In this document: piece by piece, positions 35,874 to 43,656 of the stretch
Layout: the number at the start of each line of letters is the position of its first letter
Numbering within the stretch: position 1 is the stretch's first letter
Source of the DNA: Roseicella frigidaeris
GTDB lineage: Bacteria > Pseudomonadota > Alphaproteobacteria > Acetobacterales > Acetobacteraceae
Assembly (NCBI RefSeq): GCF_003258945.1
Contig: NZ_QLIX01000007.1
Span: 124,001 to 188,000 of the forward strand
DNA: 64,000 nucleotides
Direction: 5' to 3'
Program-made: the position numbers and the translations under genes
The notes under the pieces: generated by a model
The model's database searches: none
What the model was told of the DNA's origin: nothing
Seen by the model: the letters and a program-made list of their open reading frames with translations, nothing else

Positions 35874-38633
35874 TCACGCCGCGACCGTGAAGCAGGTGCC
35901 CGGCGTGCCGAGCGTCGTCACCTCCATCGCCGCGCCGACGCGCTCGAGCATCGCCCGGACCAGGCGCATCCCGAGGCCGCCGCCATCGGTGCGCACGCGG
36001 CTGTCCCAGTCGATCGGCAGGCCGCGGCCGAAATCGCAGACGCGGAGCTCCACGCCGCCGACCGCGCGGGACCGCACGCGCACCTCGACCCGGCCGGGCT
36101 CCTCCGGCGCATAGGCGTATTTCAGGGCGTTCGTGACCAGCTCGGCCGCCACGAGCGACAGGGCGACCGCGGTGCGGCTCGGCACCATCACCCCCGACTC
36201 GGCCGTGACGTCGAGGCGCTGCTCCGCCCCCGCCACGCCCACCGCGAGGTCGTCGCAGAGCCGGCGCAGCGTCTCGCCGAAATCGACATTCTCGATATCC
36301 TCGGATTGCTGCAGGCTGTCATGCACGCGCGCCACGCTCATCACGCGGGCATAGGTGTCGTTGAAGGCCGCGGCCGCCTGCGGGTCGTTCACCCGCCTGG
36401 CTTGCAGCCGCATGACACTGGCCACGATCTGCAGGGAGTTCTTGACCCGGTGGTCCACCTCCCGGGCCAGCACCTCCTTCTGCTCCAGCGCCCGGGCCAG
36501 CACCTCCTGCTTGGCGGTCAGCTCGGCGATGCGACGGCCCTGGCGCAGCACCACGCCGGTGATGCCGGCCGCGAAGGTGTCGGCCATGTCGACCTGCCAG
36601 GATGACCAGGGCGCGGATCGGCCGCGGCGCTCCTCGACCCAGCGCTCGAAGGAGCGCCGCGGCAGCACCGTCTGCGTCGCGCCATCGGTCAGCACCGGCT
36701 TGCGCGGGTCCCCGCCCCAGACCACGGTCGAGACCAGTTCCGGCCGGAACCAGAGCAACAGGTTGTCGCGCCCCGCCTCCGGGCCGAGGAAGACCGCCAG
36801 CAGGCCGCTCGCCATGGCCCGCCAGGGCGCGACGGGGGGAAACTGCGCCGCCAGCTGATCGGTGACGAAGACGCGCTGGCCGGCGGGCAGCGTCCGGCGG
36901 AGATGCTCCATCAGGGCGAGCAGCATCCCGACGGGCGGCGTCTGGCCGAGGATCGCCGCGCGCCCCTCCGCCACCACCGCGGCCCCGGTGGCCCCGAAGA
37001 GATCGACCAGGCTGACCTCGCCCGCGGCCGCGCCGTCGGTCAGCGCCGCGACGAAATCGTCCGAGGCCGCCATGCGCTTGACCAGGGCGTTGCGCAGCTC
37101 GAGCGAGGCCTCCTGCTCGCGCCAGGCCGCACGGCTCTCGAGCTCCTGGATGCGGAGCGCGAAGGCATCGGCGACCAGGCCAGCCAGCGCCCGCGTCTCC
37201 GGTGTGATGTAGTGCGGCCGCCGGTGATGCCCGATGACGAGGCCCCAGAGCCGCCCATCGACGAGGATCGAGAGCGACATGGAGCCGTTCACGCCGAGGT
37301 TGCGCTGGTATTCGAGATGGATCGGCGACAGGGCCCGGGCCTGGGCGAAGCTGAGGTCGATCGTCTCGTTCGCCGGCCTCGTCTCCGCCCGCACCGTCGA
37401 GGGCACGGCGTCGCGGTCGACGACGAAGCGGGCCGGGCCGCGGGCATAGAGCGCGCGCGCCTGCGCCGGGATGTCAGAGGCCGGGAAGCGCAGCCCCTGC
37501 AGGGAATGGTCCCAGTCGGCGGCCTTGTCCTCGGCGATCGCCTCGCCGTTCCAGTCCGGATCGAAGCGGTAGACCAGCACCCGCTCGAACCCGGTCATGG
37601 CCCGCAACTCGCGCGCGGCGGCGGCCGCGGCCTGCAGCAAGCCATGCGCCTCCCGCAGCCGGACGATCGCCGCCTGGGCCTGCATGGCGCTGGCCTCGTG
37701 GAAATCGAGCGGCCGCTCCGGCAGACGCTCCAGCTCGATCACCAGCCGCCCGTCATGCAGATGCGCCGTCGCCAGGCAGGCCACCTCGCGCCCACCGAGG
37801 TGCAGCCGGCAGCGCAGCGGGCGCGCCGGATCCTGGAGCGCGCCGGTCTCGAGCGCCTGGCGGATCCCGGCCACCACCTCGGCCGGCAGCAGCGCGGCAA
37901 GCGCTTGCCCGATGGCCTGATCGGGGCCGACGCCCTCGAGCAGATCCTCCAGGCTGTCGCTGCAGGCGCGCACCACCAGCGCGTCCGTCGCCGGATCGCA
38001 GGCCAGCATCGCGGCATGCGGCTGCACGGCGCCGACCAGATGGATCGGCTCCCGCGCGCAGATATCGGGATCGACCGGCTCGGCCCGGGCGCGCCGGCCA
38101 ACGGCATCGAGCGCCGCATCGGCGGCCAGCCGCTGCCGGCTCGGCGGGAGGAGGCCGAGCGGGCGATGCACGATCCAGTAGCGGTCGGGCTGGCTCGCCC
38201 GGCGCAGATGCACCTGGACGTGCAGCGGCTGCGGCTCGAAGCCGAAGGTGAAGCGGAATTGCTCGTCCAGCCGTCCGGACCGGACGCCCTCCAGGAAGCG
38301 GCCACGATATCCCGGCAGGTCGGTGCACGAGGCGATCTCGCGGAAGAAGTCGCGCCCGAGCATCGCCGCGACGGGGCGACCCGACAGACGGCTTTCCACC
38401 GCGTTGCAGACCAGGACCCGGCCGGCGCCGTCGAGCTGGATCACCCCGAAGGGCAGCGCATCGAGCTCCGCCGGGCTCAAGGAATCGAGACCTGCCAGGA
38501 CCGCCGCCAGCGTCGGATCGGGCCCGGCCTTCGGCACGGGGTCCTGCCCGCCGGCGGGCCTCATGCGCGGGGCGGCCGGGTTGCGGTCGGGCAGCCGGGC
38601 GCGCCGCCGCGGCGGCGCGGAGCCCTCAGCCAC
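35874..38633 (-). CDS. PYP-bacteriophytochrome hybrid photoreceptor with HWE kinase
   Basis: A 919-residue dual photoreceptor. Residues about 50-160 match photoactive yellow protein closely: LPFGVIQLDGAGRVL, NAVESRLSGR, FFREIASCTDLPGY and YWIVHRPL. The p-coumaroyl attachment Cys is kept as Cys103, the Glu46 equivalent is Glu80 and the Arg52 equivalent is Arg86, but Tyr42 is replaced by Cys76. A full bacteriophytochrome follows (biliverdin Cys192 in DICAREPIHLVG, PASDIPAQAR, PRRSFERWVE). The output is an HWE/HisKA_2 kinase with His728 in REVDHRVKNSLQ. This is the Ppr type of domain order. The start is GTG 38633 (overlapping the upstream gene) or ATG 38564. Confidence 0.9.
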   Translation of the reverse strand: MAEGSAPPRRRARLPDRNPAAPRMRPAGGQDPVPKAGPDPTLAAVLAGLDSLSPAELDALPFGVIQLDGAGRVLVCNAVESRLSGRPVAAMLGRDFFREIASCTDLPGYRGRFLEGVRSGRLDEQFRFTFGFEPQPLHVQVHLRRASQPDRYWIVHRPLGLLPPSRQRLAADAALDAVGRRARAEPVDPDICAREPIHLVGAVQPHAAMLACDPATDALVVRACSDSLEDLLEGVGPDQAIGQALAALLPAEVVAGIRQALETGALQDPARPLRCRLHLGGREVACLATAHLHDGRLVIELERLPERPLDFHEASAMQAQAAIVRLREAHGLLQAAAAAARELRAMTGFERVLVYRFDPDWNGEAIAEDKAADWDHSLQGLRFPASDIPAQARALYARGPARFVVDRDAVPSTVRAETRPANETIDLSFAQARALSPIHLEYQRNLGVNGSMSLSILVDGRLWGLVIGHHRRPHYITPETRALAGLVADAFALRIQELESRAAWREQEASLELRNALVKRMAASDDFVAALTDGAAAGEVSLVDLFGATGAAVVAEGRAAILGQTPPVGMLLALMEHLRRTLPAGQRVFVTDQLAAQFPPVAPWRAMASGLLAVFLGPEAGRDNLLLWFRPELVSTVVWGGDPRKPVLTDGATQTVLPRRSFERWVEERRGRSAPWSSWQVDMADTFAAGITGVVLRQGRRIAELTAKQEVLARALEQKEVLAREVDHRVKNSLQIVASVMRLQARRVNDPQAAAAFNDTYARVMSVARVHDSLQQSEDIENVDFGETLRRLCDDLAVGVAGAEQRLDVTAESGVMVPSRTAVALSLVAAELVTNALKYAYAPEEPGRVEVRVRSRAVGGVELRVCDFGRGLPIDWDSRVRTDGGGLGMRLVRAMLERVGAAMEVTTLGTPGTCFTVAA

Positions 38634-39141
38634 ATGCGCGGCAGGTCGTCAGCCCGAGCGCCTCCCGTGCCGGCTCGACCCGGTAGCCGCACCGCAGGCA
38701 GTTCGCGCCCTCGTCCGTCGCCTCGAAGGGATCGGCGAAATCCTGCCCCCTCTCCTCCCCGATGCCCTCCCGGCGGCTGCCGCGCCGCGCCGGTGGGGCG
38801 GGCGGCGCGGATGGCGTCCAGGCGAGCCGGGCATGGATGGTGGGCTGCTCCGGGGCCGGCGGCGGCACGGCTGGCGGAACGGAGGCCGGTGGCGGTGGCG
38901 CCGACCGGGCGCGGAAGCCATCGGGCCAGCTCTCGGCCCGGAGCCTGCCCGTTGCCGGGCCCGCAGGCTCGGGCGCCGGCTCCCGGCCGGATCGGCGGAG
39001 ATGGACGACCTCGACGATCCTGTCCTGCCCGGCGCCGGTGCCGCGCCGTGGCGCCCTGCCGCGGGTGTGGCGCCGTTCGCTGGACGGCTCCGGACCTGCC
39101 TGTGCATCCCAACCGGAGAAAACGCGATCTGCTTCCGACAT
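38626..39141 (-). CDS. Hypothetical protein with C-terminal zinc-ribbon-like motif
   Basis: A 171-residue protein that I do not recognise. Most of it is a low-complexity stretch rich in Pro, Arg, Ala and Glu, probably disordered. The last 25 residues form a compact Cys4 motif, CLRCGYRVEPAREALGLTTCRACG, that looks like a rubredoxin/zinc-ribbon knuckle pair. ATG 39141 begins MSEADRVFSGWDAQ. Its stop overlaps the GTG start of the PYP-phytochrome gene by 8 bp, so it probably heads the light-signalling operon. The regular CxxC pairs at the very end argue that the frame is real, despite its biased composition. Confidence 0.6.
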   Translation of the reverse strand: MSEADRVFSGWDAQAGPEPSSERRHTRGRAPRRGTGAGQDRIVEVVHLRRSGREPAPEPAGPATGRLRAESWPDGFRARSAPPPPASVPPAVPPPAPEQPTIHARLAWTPSAPPAPPARRGSRREGIGEERGQDFADPFEATDEGANCLRCGYRVEPAREALGLTTCRACG

Positions 39142-39373
39142 GAGGTCCCATGATGACGGGCATTGCGCGGCCGTGATGCCGGATCAGCCCGCAAGGCGCA
39201 GTGGATATGGCCATGCGGCAGCCCTCCGCCAACGCATGCACGCCCGACCAGGGCGCGATTCGAAGGGTTAACGCTGCCGCTCGGGTAAAGTTTGCCGCCA
39301 CGAGAACCGGGCGGCGGACTACAACCTCGCGGCGTCCCGTGCCGGTCGAAACCCCGTCACCACTCTCCCTGCG

Positions 39374-39946
39374 TCACCGGCCGCGGCCAGGGCTGCTCTG
39401 GACGATATTGCCATCTCCGTCGACGACGTTCACCGCCCCGCCGCCATTGCGCATCGAGCGCCCGCCGATGGTCGCCACCTGCTGCTGCGCGGTCGGGCCG
39501 CCCGCCGCCCCGGCGCCCTGGAGCTGCACGAGGTTGTTGCTGCCATTGGTCACCGCGACCGGCGCCTCGAAGCGGTTCACCACCCGGGTCCGCTGGTCGA
39601 GGATGATCTGGGTGAAGACCGGGTCCGGCGCCGGAGGGGGCGGCGGCTGGCGGCTGGCGGCGCGCGCCTGGCCGAAGCCGAAGCCCTCAAGATAGCCCCC
39701 GTCGCCGCGCAGCTTGGCGATCATCTCCTGGTGGCGCTGCCGCCGCTCGGCTGGCGTCGGCGTCACCTGCAGGTCACTCGCGGTGATGCCGGGGAAGGTG
39801 AAGGGCAGCGGCCGCGCCAGGCCCCGGGGACCGCCGGCGGCAAGGGCCTGCGGCGAGAGGCTGAGGCCGCCGCTGTCCTGCGCCAGACCCGGCGTTGCGG
39901 CGGCAAAGGCGGCGAGCAGCGCCAGCGCGGGGATGACGGGACGCAT
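39374..39946 (-). CDS. Secreted protein of curli-like cluster, C-terminal amyloid-like motif
   Basis: A 190-residue exported protein. The signal peptide is MRPVIPALALLAAFAAATPGLAQ, with cleavage after about residue 23. A Pro/Gly-rich region and a short helical segment (ERRQRHQEMIAKLR) are followed by VFTQIILDQRTRVVNRFEAPVAVTNGSNN and QQQVATIGG (154-162), which echoes QQQVLTMGG of the repeat protein encoded nearby. Asn, Gln and Gly are frequent after residue 130. I infer an accessory or minor fibre subunit, with CsgF- or HfaA-like behaviour as the nearest idea; homology is not proven. AAAGGAG precedes the ATG, and a CTGTGG/CCACAG palindrome lies about 60 bp upstream. Confidence 0.72.
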   Translation of the reverse strand: MRPVIPALALLAAFAAATPGLAQDSGGLSLSPQALAAGGPRGLARPLPFTFPGITASDLQVTPTPAERRQRHQEMIAKLRGDGGYLEGFGFGQARAASRQPPPPPAPDPVFTQIILDQRTRVVNRFEAPVAVTNGSNNLVQLQGAGAAGGPTAQQQVATIGGRSMRNGGGAVNVVDGDGNIVQSSPGRGR

Positions 39947-40001
39947 CGGGAGACTCCTTTCTCGGCACTGCCGGCAGGCTGCCCTGGCGACACGGCCGCC
40001 G

Positions 40002-40019
40002 CTGTGGCGCGGGCCACAG
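40002..40019. promoter_or_regulatory. CRP-like palindrome upstream of secreted-protein gene
   Basis: CTGTGG-N6-CCACAG is a perfect 6-bp dyad with the half-site spacing of CRP/FNR-family regulators (compare TGTGA-N6-TCACA). It is centred about 64 bp upstream of the start codon at 39946, in an 83-bp intergenic gap. A similar site is found near two other transcription units of the same cluster. Confidence 0.45.
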
Positions 40020-40029
40020 GCGGGCGCAT

Positions 40030-40377
40030 TCAGTCCTCGAGATCGAGATCCAGCCGCTCGGTGCGCAGCCGCAGCTTGCCGGCCTCGCGATCGAGCTGCA
40101 GCCGCCCGGCCGCGCCCTGCCGCTCCAGCCAGAGGCGGCGGGCCGCGGGCTGCCCGGCCTGATCCGGCGCCCGGTTGCCGAATTCCTGGACGACATCGCC
40201 CTTGCCCGAGACGCAGACGGTGCGGCCATCGACGGTCTGGCAGCTCGTGCCGCCGGAGCCGGAACAGGTGACATTCCCGTTGACCGAGTGGCATTGCAGG
40301 GTCTCGGCCATCGCCGGCTGGCAGAGCGGGCCGGCACCGAGCAGCAGGAGGGAGGCAAGGCGGAGGGCGCGATGCAT
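40030..40377 (-). CDS. Small secreted four-cysteine protein
   Basis: A 115-residue exported protein that I do not recognise. The signal peptide ends near PAMA (residue 24). The mature N-terminus has four regularly spaced cysteines (Cys29, 38, 46, 55) in a Ser/Gly/Asn-rich stretch (VNGNVTCSGSGGTSCQTVDG), fit for two periplasmic disulfides. The second half is charged and Arg/Leu-rich, and ends in LRTERLDLDLED. It lies in tandem with three other secreted-protein genes opposite a CsgG-like gene, and so is probably part of that export system. A chaperone or adaptor role is only a guess. Confidence 0.65.
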   Translation of the reverse strand: MHRALRLASLLLLGAGPLCQPAMAETLQCHSVNGNVTCSGSGGTSCQTVDGRTVCVSGKGDVVQEFGNRAPDQAGQPAARRLWLERQGAAGRLQLDREAGKLRLRTERLDLDLED

Positions 40378-40396
40378 GATGGGCTCCTCGCTGGAC

Positions 40397-40428
40397 CATG
40401 GTCAGGCCGGCCGTGCCGCGTGACCATG
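40397..40428. other. Inverted repeat before four-cysteine protein gene
   Basis: CATGGTCA (40397-40404) and TGACCATG (40421-40428) form perfect 8-bp arms 16 bp apart, 20-51 bp upstream of the start at 40377. It could be an operator or a 5' hairpin. The rest of the 291-bp gap up to 40668 holds nothing else that I can support. Confidence 0.35.
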
Positions 40429-40668
40429 CACCAGTCCCTTGGTTTCCGGGCATCCTGACCGCCGCGCGTTTCCGCCCGGACGGGATCTGCTCCGGCGGCA
40501 TCCGCCGGCGCGTGGCCGCCTGCCGCAATCCTCGCGGCGCGCCACCTGCGATGGGCGCCTCGCCCGGAGCGGGCCGCACGGGCCGGGGAGGATACCCCCA
40601 AAGGGAGATAACTCCCCGCCCGGCGGACCCGCCCCAGGGAAGCCCGGCGCCGCCGGACGGCCCCCGCC

Positions 40669-41103
40669 TCAGCGTCCCGTCTGGGCGAGGATCCGCTGCC
40701 CGGCCTGGCTGTTGCGGCCGGCAGCGAGGTTGACGCCGCGGGCCAGGGTGGTGGTGGCCAGCACCCCGCGCGTGCCGGCGGTCTCGATCGACTGCTCGGC
40801 GCGGGCGCGGGAGCCGACGGAGAGGTTGACCCCGACCGTCGCCTGGGTGCTGACCAGCGGCTTGCAGCCGCCGCTGGCATCGGTGCCGAGCTGCTGCCGG
40901 GCCTGCGATCCCGCACCGACGGCGCGGTTCACCCCGACGGTGACGCTGGTCTGGGACAGGCGGCAGCCGCTCCGGTCGAAGCTCTCGACCCGGTCGAGCA
41001 CCGCATCCTGGCCCCGCAGCCGGACGCCGCCGTAGTCCTGCGCCCGGGCGGGCAGCACGGCGCAGAGGGCGAGCGCCGCGGCGGCAAGCGTGACACGCAT
41101 CAT
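40669..41103 (-). CDS. Secreted repeat protein, three N-x-A-x-G-x2-S-x-A-x-Q units
   Basis: A 144-residue exported protein with a signal peptide ending at ARA (residue 21). It carries three copies of one motif with identical spacing: N59-x-A61-x-G63-x2-S66-x-A68-x-Q70, N93-x-S95-x-G97-x2-A100-x-A102-x-Q104, and N125-x-A127-x-G129-x2-S132-x-A134-x-Q136. The same motif is the core of the 36-residue repeats in the protein encoded just upstream. Two cysteines (47 and 80) may form a disulfide. Regular Asn/Gln ladders are typical of curlin-like amyloid subunits, so I propose a minor subunit or nucleator; this is inference. AGGAG precedes the double ATG. Confidence 0.75.
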   Translation of the reverse strand: MMRVTLAAAALALCAVLPARAQDYGGVRLRGQDAVLDRVESFDRSGCRLSQTSVTVGVNRAVGAGSQARQQLGTDASGGCKPLVSTQATVGVNLSVGSRARAEQSIETAGTRGVLATTTLARGVNLAAGRNSQAGQRILAQTGR

Positions 41104-41171
41104 GGTGCGAATCTCCTGGCTGTGCCTTTCACGGTCCCGGCGCCTGGGGTCAGGGCCGGGACCGGCGCGGC

Positions 41172-41789
41172 TCACTGTCCGCCGATGGTGACGACCTGCT
41201 GGTCTGCGAAGGATCCCTTGCCGATGGCGGCGTTGCGGTTGCTGCCGCCATAGACCTTGTCGAGGCTGCCGCGGCCGATCGCGCTGCCGCCCATGGTCAG
41301 CACCTGCTGCTGCGCGGTGCTGTTGCGGCCATAGGCGGCGTTCAGGTTCTGCCCGCCCAGCACCGAGCTCTGCGCCCCGCGCCCGACCGCCGTGCCGCCC
41401 AGCGTCGTCACCGACTGCCCGGCCAGGCTGTTCTGGCCACGGGCCAGGTTGGCGTTGTTGCCGCCCAGCACGTAGCTCGAGGCACCCCGCCCGATCGCCG
41501 TGCCGCCCACCGTGGTGCTGTCCTGCAGCGCCGCGCTGCCACGCCCGAGCGCCAGGTTGCCGTTGCCGCCGCCCTGCGTCATCACCCGGCCGCCAGCACG
41601 CGCCATGCCACCGATCGTCGTCGCGCTCTGCCCGGCGAAGCTGTCCCGCCCCACCGCCGCATTCGTGTTGCCGCCGCCCCGGGTGATGCTCACCCCGCCG
41701 CTCTGCAGCCCCTCGGCCTGCGCCGAACCGGCAAACGCACCAAGACCCGACAGCAGCGCCAGGGCAGCAGGGAGGATCATCTTGCGCAT
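41172..41789 (-). CDS. Secreted 36-residue repeat protein, curlin-like candidate
   Basis: A 205-residue exported protein. The signal peptide ends at AQA (residue 25). The mature chain is almost wholly five tandem repeats: 38-72, 73-108, 109-144, 145-180 and a partial 181-205. The consensus has GG at 1-2, Asn at 4 and 6, Ala 8, Gly 10, Ser 13, Ala 15, Gln 17, Thr 20-21, GG at 23-24 and GRG at 28-30. There are no cysteines and almost no hydrophobic core residues besides Val, Leu and Ile at alternating positions, as expected of a stacked beta-solenoid amyloid. I infer that it is the major fibre subunit of a CsgG-dependent system. AAGGAG lies 9 bp before the ATG. Confidence 0.78.
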   Translation of the reverse strand: MRKMILPAALALLSGLGAFAGSAQAEGLQSGGVSITRGGGNTNAAVGRDSFAGQSATTIGGMARAGGRVMTQGGGNGNLALGRGSAALQDSTTVGGTAIGRGASSYVLGGNNANLARGQNSLAGQSVTTLGGTAVGRGAQSSVLGGQNLNAAYGRNSTAQQQVLTMGGSAIGRGSLDKVYGGSNRNAAIGKGSFADQQVVTIGGQ

Positions 41790-42126
41790 CTCAAAACTCC
41801 TTCTCTCGTCTCTCTCCAGGGCGCCAGCCCCTCCAGGAACCAGCGGTCGCTCTCGACACCCAGACCCTACAAACCAACCCAACCAACCTCTGTGAAACAC
41901 ACCACACCCAACCCCTCTTTCCGTTCCAAGCCATCCAGGCGCTTTTCGGCCCGTGCTGCTCAACCCCGCGCCACGTTCCGCGGCGTGTTCCATGTGGCCA
42001 TTCCGCTCAACGAGAATTGCGTTCAGGCTGCGACGCAGTGCACAGCGCGGCACCCCTCCCCTGGTCCTTTCTGCTATCGGTTCCGGAGGCGACGCGGCTG
42101 GCCGCCGGGAGGAGCAGGAGCGAGCC
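41790..42126. promoter_or_regulatory. Divergent promoter region of the curli-like cluster
   Basis: This 337-bp non-coding stretch separates the minus-strand secreted repeat genes from the plus-strand CsgG-like gene. It is noticeably poorer in GC around 41870-41930, with runs such as AACCAACCCAACCAACC, as expected of a control region. At 41891-41906, TGTGA-N6-CCACA matches nine of ten positions of the CRP consensus. No gene or terminator was found in it. Confidence 0.5.
41891..41906. promoter_or_regulatory. CRP-like half-palindrome in divergent promoter
   Basis: TGTGA (41891-41895), a 6-bp spacer, and CCACA (41902-41906). It is one mismatch from the CRP consensus TGTGA-N6-TCACA. It is about 110 bp from the repeat-protein start and about 230 bp from the CsgG-like start. 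Alone it would be weak; it gains weight from the two better sites in the same cluster. Confidence 0.35.
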
Positions 42127-43656
42127 ATGGCGCGGATACGACGCAACCCGATGGGCAGACGATGGCGAGGCTTGGCCCTGGCCGCGCTGCTCGGCGCCTG
42201 CCATCCGCGCCCGGAGACCGGCTTCGACGCGCAGCAGCCGCGCACGGCCGCGGTGCGCAACATCGGCAGCTTCACCGAATCGCTGCGCTGCATGGACGAT
42301 CTCTTCGCCGCGCAGGGCAAGCGCGACATCTACATCACCACCGCCGGCATCCCGGACGCGACCGGGCTGATCGCGGCCGGCACCAAGGAGATGTTCATCA
42401 GCGCGGTCTCGCGCATGTCGGCGAAGAGCGGCGCCTTCCGCTTCGTCGATTACGACATCACCCAGCTCGACGTGCAGATCCTCTCCGAGCTGGTCGGGCT
42501 GAACCAGGATTTCGTCGCCCCCAGCTACTATGTGCGCGGCGCCATCACCCAGCTCGACAGCAACGTCCTCGCCTCCTCGAAGAGCGCCGGCCTCTCCCTC
42601 GCCCGGCTCGATCTCGGCGTCTCCAGCGACCAGGTGGTCTCCGTCATCTCGATGGACCTCAACGTCGCCAAGCTGACGACGCGGCAGATCCTGCCCGGCA
42701 TCTCGGCCAACAACTCCATCGCCGTGGTGCGCTCCGGCCGCGGCGCCGATGTCGGCGGCCTGATCGGCAAGGCGGGCCTCTCCTTCAGCGTCTCGCTCGA
42801 CAAGTCCGAGGGCTTCGCCCAGGCGGTGCGCAACCTGGTCGAGCTCTCCGCCATCGAGGTGCTCGGCAAGCTCGCCCGCGTGCCCTACTGGGAATGCCTG
42901 GCGATCGAGCCGACCAACCCGGCCTTCCGCACCGAGGCGCGACAGTGGTTCGACCTGATGGGGCCGGCCGAGCGCCAGCGCTTCGTCGAGGCGGCGCTGG
43001 TCCGCGCCGGCTACGCCCCGGGGGGCGGCGACCTCTCGCCGGCGATCGCCCGCTACCAGGCGGACAACGACCTGGTGCCGAGCGGGCGGATGGATTTCGA
43101 GTTGTACTACCGGCTGCTCGCCAGCGATCCCGGCCGGGCCCGCGGCACGCGGGCCGCGGCCGCCCCGCCCCCGGCGGCCCCCGCCCCGCCGGTGCCGGTG
43201 GCCGAGCCCGCCGCGGCGCCGGCGACGCCGCCGCGCCTCGCGCTCACCACCGCCCGCGGCGCGCATCCCGCCTTCCGGGTGGGCGACGCCATGGTGCTGC
43301 AGGCACGACCGGTCGGCGACGCCTATCTCTACTGCTACTATCAGGACAGCAGCGGCGAGGTCTCCCGCATCTTCCCGAACCGCTTCCAGCCGGATGCGCT
43401 GGTCGCCGGTGGGCGCGCGGTGGAGGTGCCGCCCGCCGGCGGCGCCTTCACCATCCGCTTCGACCGGCCGGGCCGGGAGCAGGTGGCCTGCCTCGCCGCC
43501 GACCGCGAGGTCGGGCTGTTGCTCCCGGCCGCCCTCAAGCGGCAGGATCTCGAACCGCTGCCGCTCGGCAGCCTGGATGACGTGGCGGCACGGTTCCGCG
43601 GCATTGCCGGCGTCCGCGTCGAGGATGTCCGGCTCCCGATCGAGGTGACCCGATGA
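42127..43656 (+). CDS. CsgG/HfaB-like outer-membrane secretion lipoprotein with PG-binding and DUF4384 modules
   Basis: A 509-residue lipoprotein: lipobox LLGAC with Cys25 after a basic, hydrophobic leader. Residues 40-280 resemble the CsgG/HfaB family, which forms the outer-membrane channel for curli and holdfast amyloid subunits (YYVRGAITQLDSNVL, DLNVAKLTTRQIL, AVRNLVELSAIEVLGKL). A peptidoglycan-binding-1-like segment follows (287-335, ALVRAGYAPGGGDLSPAIARYQ). After a Pro/Ala linker, a DUF4384-like domain (about 370-465) contains FRVGDAMVLQARPVGDAYLYCYYQDSSGEVSRIFPN. E. coli CsgG has only the first part. ATG 42127 follows GGAGGAGCAGGAG. The next gene overlaps by 4 bp. Confidence 0.8.
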   Translation: MARIRRNPMGRRWRGLALAALLGACHPRPETGFDAQQPRTAAVRNIGSFTESLRCMDDLFAAQGKRDIYITTAGIPDATGLIAAGTKEMFISAVSRMSAKSGAFRFVDYDITQLDVQILSELVGLNQDFVAPSYYVRGAITQLDSNVLASSKSAGLSLARLDLGVSSDQVVSVISMDLNVAKLTTRQILPGISANNSIAVVRSGRGADVGGLIGKAGLSFSVSLDKSEGFAQAVRNLVELSAIEVLGKLARVPYWECLAIEPTNPAFRTEARQWFDLMGPAERQRFVEAALVRAGYAPGGGDLSPAIARYQADNDLVPSGRMDFELYYRLLASDPGRARGTRAAAAPPPAAPAPPVPVAEPAAAPATPPRLALTTARGAHPAFRVGDAMVLQARPVGDAYLYCYYQDSSGEVSRIFPNRFQPDALVAGGRAVEVPPAGGAFTIRFDRPGREQVACLAADREVGLLLPAALKRQDLEPLPLGSLDDVAARFRGIAGVRVEDVRLPIEVTR

